A DNA stretch of 64,000 nt from Aliiroseovarius sp. F20344 (GCF_023016155.1 NZ_JALKBG010000005.1:1-64000), one strand, 5' to 3'. Numbered from the stretch's first letter, positions 29,612 through 38,929 are shown. Notes: a model not told the origin generated them from the sequence alone. A program made the numbers and translations.

Positions 29612-29645
29612 AACCGCCCCGGCCTTTGGCTGTGGGCGGTTTTCG
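29612..29645 (+). terminator. Intrinsic terminator of rpmB
   Basis: The 8-bp stem AACCGCCC / GGGCGGTT (29612-29619 and 29634-29641) is followed by TTC. It lies 32 bp after the rpmB stop. Confidence 0.75.
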
Positions 29646-29709
29646 CGTGTGCTGCACCTGTTACATTTTGTCACTTGTCCCTCCTGAAAAAGGGGCATAG
29701 CTAAGTGGC

Positions 29710-30057
29710 ATGATCCGTGCGGTATTTGCATATGTTCTGGCTTTTGCGCTGACCATCACCAGCTTTGCGCTGGCAGATGCCCGTGGTGATCATCCTGATA
29801 TTGGCGGGTCATTTGAAACGGTGCTGTGTACGGGCACCGGCATGACAACTATTACGCTTGGCCCGGATGGCGAGCCCATCGAATCGGTGCATCTGTGCCC
29901 CGATGGCACATCGATTTTTGCGGCCTCGTTCGCGCTTCCAGCCATGGATACGCCAGTTTCCCGATTTGTGGCCTATATTGTCCCTTCACAAGTCACTCCG
30001 CCTGCTGGTCGCGATGAACTGTCCCCGTCTGCCCGAGGTCCCCCGGCGCTGGTCTGA
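29710..30057 (+). CDS. Hypothetical exported protein beside a copper chaperone
   Basis: The 115-aa product has a signal peptide (MIRAVFAYVLAFALTITSFALA). The mature region has two cysteines, in ETVLCTGTGM and VHLCPDGTS. That layout resembles DUF2946-type small proteins often found with copper genes, but the match is weak. It lies 42 bp upstream of the PCu(A)C chaperone in the same direction and probably shares its transcript. A role in copper handling is inferred from that neighbour only. Confidence 0.65.
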   Translation: MIRAVFAYVLAFALTITSFALADARGDHPDIGGSFETVLCTGTGMTTITLGPDGEPIESVHLCPDGTSIFAASFALPAMDTPVSRFVAYIVPSQVTPPAGRDELSPSARGPPALV

Positions 30058-30099
30058 ACCCTTCAATCAAGACCAACCCAAAGACCTAAGGAAAAGACT

Positions 30100-30633
30100 A
30101 TGTCCCCTATGAAAACCGTTTTGGCTGCCGGTGCAGCTGCCCTTTTTGCTCTGCCTGCTTTGGCTGGCGACATCATGATCAACGATGCATATGCACGCGC
30201 CTCGGGCATGAATGCCAAGGCCGGTGCCGCCTTCTTCCAGATCATGAACCACGGCGCGGAAGATGACCGCCTGATTGCCGCGAAATCTGACGCCTCCAAA
30301 CGGGTCGAGCTGCACACCCACAAGGATATGGGTGATGGCGTGATGAAAATGATGGAAGTCGAAGAAGGCTTCGCGATTGCAGCAGGCGGCATGCACGCCC
30401 TGCAACGTGGTGGCGACCACGTGATGTTCATGGGCTTGAACGAACCCTTTGTGGATGGTGGAACCGTGACCGTCACGCTGGTGTTTGAAAAAGCCGGTGA
30501 AATGACTGTTGAGATCCCCGTGGATCTGAAACGCAACCCGATGGGTGGCGGCATGCAGCATGGCAAGCCTGAAGATGGCAAGATGGGCGAAGGCCATGGC
30601 GCCACGCACCAAGGTGGCACCAAAACCAACTGA
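30100..30633 (+). CDS. Periplasmic copper chaperone PCu(A)C
   Basis: This 177-aa exported protein has a signal peptide ending near ALA-GD and a single PCu(A)C domain. The Cu(I) ligands of the H-x-n-M, H-x-M type are visible in VELHTHKDMGDGVMKM and in GDHVMFMGL. The C-terminal tail is Met/His-rich (PMGGGMQHGK, MGEGHGATH), a feature that can add further copper-binding sites. The protein delivers copper to the CuA site of cytochrome oxidase together with Sco proteins. An in-frame ATG at 30109 is an alternative start; the GGAAAAG site fits 30100. Confidence 0.92.
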   Translation: MSPMKTVLAAGAAALFALPALAGDIMINDAYARASGMNAKAGAAFFQIMNHGAEDDRLIAAKSDASKRVELHTHKDMGDGVMKMMEVEEGFAIAAGGMHALQRGGDHVMFMGLNEPFVDGGTVTVTLVFEKAGEMTVEIPVDLKRNPMGGGMQHGKPEDGKMGEGHGATHQGGTKTN

Positions 30634-30736
30634 GGATAAGGGGTGCGGGGCGGTGAATGCGTCCCCATCCCCGCACCCTGAATAGGGGTTTCGTCACCCC
30701 GGACGGCCGTAGCGTTTCGCTGCGGCCTTTCCTGTC

Positions 30737-31429
30737 TCAGCTTTTCAAAACGTCTTCTACCCAGCCCGGCACAATTTGCGTTGCAGGTCCGAACCGCGCT
30801 TCGTTAAAAGCGCTGGCCGTGTCCGAAGGTTCTAGGTTTAGCTCCAGGGTCGGAATGCCCATGGCGCGGGCTTCCATTACAAATCCTGCGGCGGGATAGA
30901 CATTGCCCGAAGTACCAATGGCGACAAAAAGATCAGCCTCGCTGAGCGCCGCATAGATATCCTCCATCCGATAAGGCATTTCGCCAAACCAGACGATGTC
31001 AGGTCGTGTGTTTGGTTCCGCGCAACTGGGGCAGGGTGCCTCGGCCGACATTTCGCGAGGTGCTGGCCAACGGTGATCGCAATTGGCACATAGGGCGGAT
31101 CGCAACTCTCCGTGCATATGGATGATATCCGTTGCGCCGCCGCGTTCGTGCAGGTCATCAACATTTTGGGTGATAATCGTCACCCGCCCGGCATGTTCGG
31201 ACTGCAACCGACCAAGTGCGGTGTGGGCCGCATTGGGCGTAGCATCAAAGCAATTTGCACGCCGCGCGTTGTAAAATTCATGAACCAAGGTCGGATTGCG
31301 GGCGAAGCCTTCGGGCGTGGCAACCTCGTCCAGATCATATTTTGTCCAAAGCCCATCGACATCCCGAAACGTCCCCAACCCGCTTTCAGCTGAAATGCCA
31401 GCGCCGGTCAGGATCAGGATATGTGTCAT
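30737..31429 (-). CDS. cobB: NAD-dependent protein deacylase (class III sirtuin)
   Basis: This 230-aa sirtuin has the NAD-binding GAGISAESGLGTFRD, TQNVDDLHERGG and the catalytic His106 in HMHGE. A zinc site is formed by two CxxC pairs (C114/C117 and C133/C136). The Y53-x-x-R56 pair in EFYNARR marks class III enzymes, which prefer acidic acyl groups such as succinyl-lysine. It therefore probably removes succinyl or malonyl groups as well as acetyl. The gene starts inside the stop of an HxlR-family regulator (ATGA overlap). Confidence 0.93.
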   Translation of the reverse strand: MTHILILTGAGISAESGLGTFRDVDGLWTKYDLDEVATPEGFARNPTLVHEFYNARRANCFDATPNAAHTALGRLQSEHAGRVTIITQNVDDLHERGGATDIIHMHGELRSALCANCDHRWPAPREMSAEAPCPSCAEPNTRPDIVWFGEMPYRMEDIYAALSEADLFVAIGTSGNVYPAAGFVMEARAMGIPTLELNLEPSDTASAFNEARFGPATQIVPGWVEDVLKS

Positions 31430-32076
31430 TTAAAGCCGCCGTATATGTCCATTGCCTTTTGCAACAGATCAAGCAACGCGGCCACTTGCAAGGGATCTTG
31501 CGCCTCAATCTCGCCTTGTGCTGCGAAGTTGGCGACCCTTTGTTGGCCCTCGGCCACGGCCTCAAGGTCGCTCCAGGAAAAACCAAGCCGCACGGGGGCA
31601 AGCGGCATTTGCCCGGCGAGCATCGCTGCGCGCCCTTTGGAAACCGTCAGGGCGAACGGCGCTTCATCAAGCCAGATTTCGGCGCGCAGTTCGTCCAAAG
31701 GACCGGCAGCCCGTTCAATGGCTCCGGCAAGAATAGCAACGCGAGAGGACGGGGCATTCATCGAAACGCCCCCTTCTGGCAAAGGAAGATCGCGTCCAAA
31801 CCGCGCCAATTCGAACAGGATGCCACGTGTCGCATTCCCGCGATCAGTCAAGGCATAGGTGCGCCCGTTTTTGGAAACGAGACCCGCCTCGACCAGTTCT
31901 GCCAAGCGGGAGGACAACATATTCGTAGCGATCCCCGGCAAACCCTCTCGCAGTTTGCCAAAGCCAGATGGACCCGCGTGCAGCTCGCGCAGGACATGCA
32001 TGGCCCAGCGGTTGCCCAGAAGGTCAAGGGATAGGGAAATCGGACAGTTCAAAGAGTAAGGTTTAGCGCGCGACAT
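31426..32076 (-). CDS. HxlR-type winged-helix transcriptional regulator
   Basis: The 216-aa protein opens with the HxlR winged helix: CPISLSLDLLGNRWAMHVLREL, then GFGKLREGLPGIATNMLSSRL and LTDRGNATR (each cited in part). The C-terminal 110 residues form a second domain with an SCP2-like feel (APVRLGFSWSDLEAVAEGQ), which in similar regulators may bind a ligand. The lead Cys of HxlR sensors (C11 here) is present. I chose the ATG at 32076 (MSRAKPYSLNC). It overlaps the sirtuin gene by 4 bp, so the two are translationally coupled. Confidence 0.85.
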   Translation of the reverse strand: MSRAKPYSLNCPISLSLDLLGNRWAMHVLRELHAGPSGFGKLREGLPGIATNMLSSRLAELVEAGLVSKNGRTYALTDRGNATRGILFELARFGRDLPLPEGGVSMNAPSSRVAILAGAIERAAGPLDELRAEIWLDEAPFALTVSKGRAAMLAGQMPLAPVRLGFSWSDLEAVAEGQQRVANFAAQGEIEAQDPLQVAALLDLLQKAMDIYGGFK

Positions 32077-32190
32077 GGGGTGCTTTTGGCGCAGTGCCAA
32101 CCGGCCTGCAAGAGAGGATGTGAAGTTTAAGCGAAACAGCGCCCGTGGCGCTGAGTTGACCGGTTTTGACGGGCGGTGCATCCTAAGATC

Positions 32191-32433
32191 ATGGCACTGA
32201 TACGCCCAATCCAACCTATGCCCCCGGATATTGCCGCTCGGCTGCAATCCGACGGGTTGCAACACGCTTATGATCAGCGTCCGCCCTATCAGCGAAATGA
32301 TTATCTTGGGTGGATCGCGCAGGCTAAACGGCTCGAGACGCGGCAAAAGCGTATTGATCAAATGTGCGAAGAGCTTGCAGGCGGACGCTTGTATATGAAG
32401 ATGATCTGGCGCGATATACCGTCTGGACCGTGA
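32191..32433 (+). CDS. YdeI/OmpD-associated family protein, short form
   Basis: This 80-aa protein matches the C-terminal half of YdeI-like proteins: MPPDIAARLQSDG, then QRNDYLGWIAQAKRLETRQKRI and a terminal helix that resembles the family's MCEELAGG tail. YdeI-type proteins are linked to stress and peptide resistance in enterobacteria, without a known mechanism. The start is ATG 32191 or the GTG at 32176, five codons upstream; neither has a strong ribosome-binding site. It is divergent from the HxlR regulator. Confidence 0.75.
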   Translation: MALIRPIQPMPPDIAARLQSDGLQHAYDQRPPYQRNDYLGWIAQAKRLETRQKRIDQMCEELAGGRLYMKMIWRDIPSGP

Positions 32434-32464
32434 CAGTCTGGGGCGCCATCGCTACAACCGCCTT

Positions 32465-32917
32465 ATGACCACACGTGTTCTTTTCGTTTGCCTTGGTAAT
32501 ATCTGCCGTTCCCCCAGCGCCGAGGGTGTATTTCGCGCCCTTGCAACCAAAGCTGGGTTGGATGTGATCACTGACAGTGCAGGCACATCAAACTGGCATG
32601 TTGGCGACCCGCCTTACACGCCGATGCAAGCTGCTGCGAAACTCCGGGGGGTTGATCTGTCTGATCTGCGCGCACGGCAATTCACGGCTCGTGATTTTGA
32701 TCAGTTCGATCTAATCATCGGCATGGATGACAGCAATATCGACAATATCGAACATTTGCGCCCGACGGGGTCCCAGACACCGGTTCGATTGTTCACCGAT
32801 TTCGCGCCCGAGGCTGGCATGGATCACGTTCCTGATCCCTATTATACGCGCGACTTCGACCAGACGTTGGATCTGGTTCAGGTGGCGTCAGTTGGGTTGA
32901 TCAAGCACTTGGGTTAG
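32465..32917 (+). CDS. Low molecular weight protein-tyrosine phosphatase
   Basis: The 150-aa protein has the CX5R loop as VCLGNICRSPSAEG (Cys9, Arg15) and the general-acid loop DPYYTRDFDQ near residue 121, both intact. It removes phosphate from phosphotyrosine or related small substrates in the cytoplasm. It starts 31 bp after the YdeI-like gene and may share its transcript. The stop overlaps the end of the convergent hypothetical gene by 4 bp. Confidence 0.94.
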   Translation: MTTRVLFVCLGNICRSPSAEGVFRALATKAGLDVITDSAGTSNWHVGDPPYTPMQAAAKLRGVDLSDLRARQFTARDFDQFDLIIGMDDSNIDNIEHLRPTGSQTPVRLFTDFAPEAGMDHVPDPYYTRDFDQTLDLVQVASVGLIKHLG

Positions 32918-33222
32918 CTGCAGTGTTTGGCGACCAAAGCGCCGAACTTCTTGTATTTCTTCCAGAACTTCTCGTCCGTGCGGCGGTCAGATTGACGGGT
33001 CGATTGGCTTTTGTGCGGGTCCTTGAAGAACTTGGCAACTTTCGAACGCTCTCCGCCCGTCAGTGTCGCATTGGCCACTTTCTGAATGCAGCTGCAAAGG
33101 CTACGTGACGCGCTGGGGCGATCAGCCTTTATGCAGGCGCGTTCGATGGTGCCACCGGCAATTGCGGATTGTCCTGGTAAAAGCGCCGCTACCAGCGTCG
33201 CCGCAAGAACCACTCGTTTCAT
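32914..33222 (-). CDS. Small exported hypothetical protein, 102 aa
   Basis: A signal peptide (cleavage near AIAGG) precedes a basic helical domain with three cysteines in IERACIKAD, SLCSCIQKVA and a terminal KHCS. The conserved stretch FFKDPHKSQ and EKFWKKYKKFG are shared by a Rhodobacterales family sometimes labelled 'arginine transporter', a name that such a small soluble protein does not support. The function is unknown. Confidence 0.75.
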   Translation of the reverse strand: MKRVVLAATLVAALLPGQSAIAGGTIERACIKADRPSASRSLCSCIQKVANATLTGGERSKVAKFFKDPHKSQSTRQSDRRTDEKFWKKYKKFGALVAKHCS

Positions 33223-33321
33223 CTTAACCTCTTAAATTTCCGCCTCTGGCTGCAGATCTGATTTGCCCGCTTGGGCTTCAGAATACAGGTTGGATCGGAC
33301 GAATGCAATTTCCGCAATGGG

Positions 33322-34281
33322 TCAAAGTTTTGTGACCGAGACCTCGGGCAGCAGGCGGGCGACATCCGATGCTCTGCAAAGCTCTGTTGCGGGGCTCATA
33401 ACCGCTGCGCTTGCCGATGCAACCCCGGATCGCAGCGCATCTTCCCAGCTCTTACCCCTTGCACACGACAGTATGAAGCCGCCCATGAAACTGTCGCCAG
33501 CGCCCACTTTGCTTTGAACCGGAACAGGGGGCGTTTGCGCATGCAGGGCTTGGTCTGACGTCACAAGCACTGATCCTTCCGCCCCACGCGCAAGCACGAC
33601 GCAATGCGCTTTGCCGGATTCAATCAGTTTTTGAGCGAACTGCACGGCGTCCTCGATTGTCTCAAGCGCTCGTCCCGCCAATGCTTCGCTTTCTGCACTA
33701 TCCAATCGTAGAACATCAGGTGCGAGCGACCCAACTTCCTGCAAAGCCATCATGGCCGGGCCGGACGTGTCCAAATACACCAAAGCCCCTTTGGCATGTG
33801 CCAGTTTGATGAAATCGGACGGAAACTGCGGCGAAAGTCCAGGTGGCTGCGATCCAGACAGGACGACATGAGTTCCTTCGCGAAGCTCGCCTTTAAGCCG
33901 CTCACATAGCTTTGCCACATGCTCTTCCGTCCATTCTGGGCCGGGCATCACGAAGCGGTATTGGGTCTGCGCCGATTGTTCGGTGACGGCCAATGAGATC
34001 CGGGTTTCCCCCGGAAGCTCCAGCACCAGCTGTGGCACACCTTCTTGTTCCAAGAGGGCAGAAAGCTGTTGTCCCCGCAACCCCGCCAAAGCGACAAAGG
34101 CCGTTGCGTAGCCCCCAAGACGTTGGATAGCCCGGGCCACGTTGATGCCCCCACCTCCGGGGTCGATGGCGGGGGTATCACAGCGCAGTTTCTCGTTCGC
34201 GCGCACCTGACCCATTTGCGTGGATAGGTCCAACGCCGGGTTCAGCGTGATGGTCAGAATGTCAGATTGTTGTGTGATCAT
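33322..34281 (-). CDS. PfkB family sugar-phosphate kinase (1-phosphofructokinase-like)
   Basis: This 319-aa ribokinase-fold kinase has the N-terminal TLNPALDLS, the glycine-rich PGGGGINVARAI (substrate side) and the PfkB signature 2 KVGAGDSFMGGF with its catalytic Asp. These are the features of the 6-phosphofructokinase II / 1-phosphofructokinase / tagatose-6-phosphate kinase group. No PTS, aldolase or transporter gene is next to it, so the sugar phosphate is uncertain. A GC hairpin (34319-34338) separates it from the upstream leucine dehydrogenase gene on the same strand. Confidence 0.88.
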   Translation of the reverse strand: MITQQSDILTITLNPALDLSTQMGQVRANEKLRCDTPAIDPGGGGINVARAIQRLGGYATAFVALAGLRGQQLSALLEQEGVPQLVLELPGETRISLAVTEQSAQTQYRFVMPGPEWTEEHVAKLCERLKGELREGTHVVLSGSQPPGLSPQFPSDFIKLAHAKGALVYLDTSGPAMMALQEVGSLAPDVLRLDSAESEALAGRALETIEDAVQFAQKLIESGKAHCVVLARGAEGSVLVTSDQALHAQTPPVPVQSKVGAGDSFMGGFILSCARGKSWEDALRSGVASASAAVMSPATELCRASDVARLLPEVSVTKL

Positions 34282-34345
34282 GTCTCTCTGGCTTTCAACC
34301 AGAGACTAAGCCGAGAATGGGGGCGCCACAACGCCCCCTTCAGGT

Positions 34346-35395
34346 TTACGCTGCGCGCGAGGTCATCGATTGCGCCACAACATCCTGCGCGACCACGGCC
34401 GGGCTGACGCCTGCGTCTTTGGCCGAAGTCAGAATGTTGTTCATCGTATCGTCCAAGGCACGCAGTTTTTCATCAACCCAATCGACGCGGGTTTCGATCT
34501 CGAGGATCTCGGCGGCTGCGTTGATGATACCACCGCCATTGGCAACGTAATCCGGCGCATAAAGAATGCCGCGCCCGTGCAGAAGCTCTGCGTCTTGTGG
34601 TGTCGCCAGCTGGTTGTTGGCCCCACCGGCCACAGCTTTCACATTCAGGTTGGGAATGGTCTGAGCATTCAGAATGCCGCCGATTGCACAGGGTGCAAAG
34701 ATGTCAGCTTCGACGCCGTAGATATCGTCCAGAGATACAGCTTCCGCCCCAATCCCAGTCACGGCGGCTTTGACGCGGTCAGCGTCGATATCCGTGACCA
34801 CCAAATTGGCACCCGCCGCCTTCAGGCGATGACACAGATGCCAGCCAACATGCCCCAAGCCTTGAACGGACACGGTACGGCCCTTCAACCGGGCGTCCCC
34901 CAAGCCATGACGGGCGACCTGACGGATCGAGTTGAAAATCCCGCGTGCGGTGATGGGGGAGGGATCGCCGGACGCGAACTTGCCATCTGCCAAACCCGCA
35001 ACAAACCGGGTTTCCTTGGCCACTTCGGCCATGTCCGCAGGCGTCATGCCCATGTCTTCGGCGGTCCAGTACCGACCTTCGCAAGCGTCAACGGCCTTGC
35101 CAAACGCGCGCAGAAGCTTTGGCGTCTTCAGGCTTGTCGGATCACCCATGATGACGGATTTTCCGCCACCCAAAGGCAGCCCGGCCGCCGCGTTCTTATA
35201 GGTCATGCCCTCGGACAAGCGCAGCGCATCTGTCAGCGCCTCGTCCTCGGACCCGTAAGGTTTCATCCGCAAACCGCCCGCCGCAGGGCCAAGCGTTGTG
35301 GAGTGAATGGCGATAAATCCGACCAAGCCGAACTCGGCTGCTTCGACGCGATACACTCCTTCGTGGGTGGGCGTTGCCACTTGTGTGATATTCAT
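34346..35395 (-). CDS. Leucine (branched-chain amino acid) dehydrogenase
   Basis: The 349-aa protein is a Glu/Leu/Phe/Val dehydrogenase. The catalytic Lys lies in the glycine-rich AGLPLGGGKSVIMGDP. The Rossmann domain has VQGLGHVGWHL (GxGxxG), followed by VVTDIDADRV, whose acidic residue favours NAD. The short length and TLGPAAGGLRMKPY place it with leucine/phenylalanine dehydrogenases, not glutamate dehydrogenase. It converts branched-chain amino acids to 2-oxoacids. GGAGGAC precedes the ATG at 35395. A divergent Lrp gene is the likely regulator. Confidence 0.92.
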   Translation of the reverse strand: MNITQVATPTHEGVYRVEAAEFGLVGFIAIHSTTLGPAAGGLRMKPYGSEDEALTDALRLSEGMTYKNAAAGLPLGGGKSVIMGDPTSLKTPKLLRAFGKAVDACEGRYWTAEDMGMTPADMAEVAKETRFVAGLADGKFASGDPSPITARGIFNSIRQVARHGLGDARLKGRTVSVQGLGHVGWHLCHRLKAAGANLVVTDIDADRVKAAVTGIGAEAVSLDDIYGVEADIFAPCAIGGILNAQTIPNLNVKAVAGGANNQLATPQDAELLHGRGILYAPDYVANGGGIINAAAEILEIETRVDWVDEKLRALDDTMNNILTSAKDAGVSPAVVAQDVVAQSMTSRAA

Positions 35396-35480
35396 GATGT
35401 CCTCCGTGTTCCGCACAAGCTAACAACGCGACATGGGGGAAATTCACCAAAATTAGGCGTAGACTCGTGAAATCTTGGAG

Positions 35481-35522
35481 ATTATCTGATGACAGGCACG
35501 CAAAAACGAGAATTATCTAATG
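35481..35522 (+). promoter_or_regulatory. Direct repeat in the leucine dehydrogenase/Lrp divergent region
   Basis: ATTATCTGATG (35481-35491) and ATTATCTAATG (35512-35522) differ at one base and are 31 bp apart, three helical turns. The second copy includes the Lrp start codon. The phasing would suit binding by an Lrp octamer and autoregulation, but this is inferred from position. Confidence 0.3.
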
Positions 35523-35975
35523 GACGCCATCGACCACCGCATCATCGCCGCCCTGCAAGAGAACGGCCGCCAAAAGCTTGGCGACCTCGCTGATTCCGTC
35601 GGCCTGTCCCCCACACCCTGCGCCCGCCGGATCGCTGCGTTAGAGCAAAACGGGATCATCACCGGCTATGGCGCGCGGGTGGATCAGTCAAAGCTGGGCC
35701 TTCCGGTGACGGTCTTCATCTCGGTCGAGCTGGAAAGCCAAAACCGCGAGGCCGTCACCAAATTCGAACGTGCCGTTTCGCGCATGGACGAGGTGATGGA
35801 ATGCCATTTGATGAGCGGCAACCGAGACATCCTTCTGCGCGTCGCCGTCGCCGACCTGACCGCCTTTGACCGCTTCATGGAGGAGAAACTCATGCGCGTA
35901 GACGGCATCGCACGCATGCGGTCGAGCTTCACCTTGCGGACGATGGTGACACGGAATGTGCTGCCCGTAGAGTAG
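35520..35975 (+). CDS. Lrp/AsnC family regulator divergent from leucine dehydrogenase
   Basis: The 151-aa protein has an N-terminal HTH ([18 protein letters not shown], then [16 protein letters not shown]) and a C-terminal RAM ligand-binding domain ([11 protein letters not shown], then [19 protein letters not shown]). The gene points away from the leucine dehydrogenase 125 bp off. Lrp proteins in this arrangement usually sense the amino acid that the neighbour degrades, so it is probably a BkdR/LdhR-type activator responding to leucine or related residues. Confidence 0.92.
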   Translation: MDAIDHRIIAALQENGRQKLGDLADSVGLSPTPCARRIAALEQNGIITGYGARVDQSKLGLPVTVFISVELESQNREAVTKFERAVSRMDEVMECHLMSGNRDILLRVAVADLTAFDRFMEEKLMRVDGIARMRSSFTLRTMVTRNVLPVE

Positions 35976-36027
35976 GGGATGCATCGAAGTCCTTGACGGC
36001 CCTTTAAAACCACATCATATCCGGCCC

Positions 36028-37842
<1,815 letters not shown>

Positions 37843-37874
37843 GAATGAAATGGCCGCGAAAGTGGCCCTTTCAT

Positions 37875-37917
37875 CAGTGCGCGGCAGCGAATTTCGCAGA
37901 AAATCGCGTGCGTACCC
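37875..37917 (+). repeat. 43-bp repeat, copy A (partner at 38558)
   Basis: This copy begins CAGTGCGCGGCAGCGAATT and ends ATCGCGTGCGTACCC. It matches the copy at 38558-38600 at 37 of 43 positions in direct orientation. Each copy is followed within about 20-60 bp by a TCCACA-containing DnaA-box-like site. It starts 33 bp past the lepA stop. Confidence 0.7.
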
Positions 37918-37927
37918 CTTTGCGGCT

Positions 37928-38065
37928 CTATCCACATCCCAACCCATTGGGATCGCGGCGCAATCTGGTATCTGTCCACAGCTTTTCCACAGATAAAACG
38001 CTGCATTATCAACAGCTTATCCCCAAGAAATTTGCCTGAATCGCAGTTTTTTCCTTGAGGGAATC
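37928..38065 (+). other. Cluster of DnaA-box-like sites with GANTC: candidate replication origin or DnaA-binding locus
   Basis: Four 9-mers one mismatch from TTATCCACA lie in about 100 bp: CTATCCACA (37928), TTTTCCACA (37983), TTATCAACA (38006) and TTATCCCCA (38017). A fifth, CTGTCCACA (37972), has two mismatches. All are in the same orientation. Two GAATC sites (CcrM-type, 38038 and 38061) flank a TTTTTT tract next to them. The sequence here is more AT-rich than its surroundings. I see no coding frame. I cannot tell an origin from a DnaA titration or regulatory site. Confidence 0.45.
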
Positions 38066-38094
38066 GCACCCCAATGCAACAGTTTCCTTACAGC

Positions 38095-38295
38095 AAGACT
38101 TCTTCGGAAGACGCGCTGGACGCCAAGGCCTTCGGGTCAGGGTGGGCTGGAAAGGGTCCTCGGATCAAGACTGGTAGCTGGGAAAGATCTTCGGATTAGA
38201 ACTGGCAGGTGAAGGTTCTTTCGAACCGGAACCAATGATCGGGAAAGCCCTCGGGCGGAACCGTTCAGGAAGGCGTCAGGAGGTCGCAAGACCAA
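38095..38295 (+). ncRNA. Array of seven short hairpins with tetraloops, possible structured RNA
   Basis: Seven hairpins follow one another: CTTC-TTCG-GAAG (38099), GGCC-TTCG-GGTC (38127), GGTC-CTCG-GATC (38155), GATC-TTCG-GATT (38186), GGTTC-TTTC-GAACC (38214), GCC-CTCG-GGC (38247) and GGTC-GCAA-GACC (38282). Their starts are 28-35 nt apart, and the linkers are purine-rich with recurring CTGG and GGAA. Stem sequences differ while the fold is kept. A 41-codon frame (38074-38199) overlaps the first four hairpins and is the main alternative reading. I do not recognise a known RNA family. Confidence 0.35.
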
Positions 38296-38474
38296 TGCAA
38301 AGACCGCGTCTGAGCACCTGGCGCCTTTTCCTATTCTACCCCCTCACATCGCATCCCCCCAAACGCGAAGCGGAGCCCGTTTGCCGTCTGGCCTCCGAAC
38401 TCCGCTTGCTGCGTCAGTATGCATTCCGCGTCTAGCACCTGTGGGGTGATCTATAAGGGGCATGCGGGGTTTGG

Positions 38475-38521
38475 GCAACAATATATTGTGGGGGCTGGGT
38501 GCGGAACCGCTATATTGTTGC
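38475..38521. repeat. 11-bp perfect inverted repeat
   Basis: GCAACAATATA (38475-38485) and TATATTGTTGC (38511-38521) are perfect inverted arms around a 25-bp GC-rich centre that itself contains GCGGAACCGC. The AT-rich arms stand out from the local composition. It could be an operator, a recombination half-site pair or a stem-loop; there is no T-run, so it is not a standard terminator. Confidence 0.6.
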
Positions 38522-38557
38522 AAGCCTGCAAGATATGGGGGCCAACGCAGATTGCCC

Positions 38558-38600
38558 CAGTGCGCGGCAGCGAATTGCGAAACAAATCGCGTGCGCATCC
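38558..38600 (+). repeat. 43-bp repeat, copy B (partner at 37875)
   Basis: This is the second copy of the repeat at 37875-37917, with six substitutions and no gaps. A GATTC site (38616) and the DnaA-like GTGTCCACA (38622) follow it, echoing the order seen after copy A. Confidence 0.7.
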
Positions 38601-38691
38601 CGTCGCAACTCCTTCGATTCCGTGTCCACACATTGCATCCATCTAGCTCCCACCCAGAGCGCTAACCCGTCGGAATTTCCACGCCCCTTCC

Positions 38692-38741
38692 GTCCGGTCG
38701 ACAGACCGGACAACGCCCGACCCTCCCTACGGGAGGGCGTT
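38692..38741. repeat. Two adjacent stem-loops
   Basis: The first is an 8-bp perfect stem, GTCCGGTC / GACCGGAC, with a GACA loop (38692-38711). The second directly abuts it: AACGCC pairs with GGCGTT, with an inner CTCCC-TAC-GGGAG (38712-38741). No T-run follows. Otherwise the stretch 38601-38929 holds nothing I can name. Confidence 0.55.
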
Positions 38742-38929
38742 CCGCCCACCTAGGGTAAGGCGATGTCCGCCTGTTAGATTCTGAGATGCAATTATTGATT
38801 GAATGCTTTCCTGCATTCGGGTGAACTGTGCCCATGAAGACCGCTGTCAAATAATGGCTCTTAGTTCACTCGATGGGTTTGAGTGTCTGATTGAGGTTGA
38901 ATGATAATTGTGCGTGAAAGTGTTGATCT

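Noticed and set aside
34318-34338. Hairpin between pfkB-like and leucine dehydrogenase genes as a terminator
   Set aside because: The GGGGGCG/CGCCCCC stem lacks a T-run on the minus strand, so I could not support terminator function.
34370-35470. 366-codon open frame opposite leucine dehydrogenase
   Set aside because: It is the antisense shadow of a conserved enzyme gene, with no protein motif or ribosome-binding site.
38095-38295. CRISPR array, suggested by about 30-nt periodicity
   Set aside because: The repeated units are not identical, there are no unique spacers between constant repeats, and no cas genes are present.
38235-38435. 66-codon frame within the hairpin region
   Set aside because: No ribosome-binding site and an Arg/Pro-rich product without homologue features. 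It overlaps the structured array; kept only as a rival explanation in that finding.
38419-38753. Several overlapping short frames around repeat B
   Set aside because: They overlap in several frames and arise from the repeat and stem-loops; none has a start signal.
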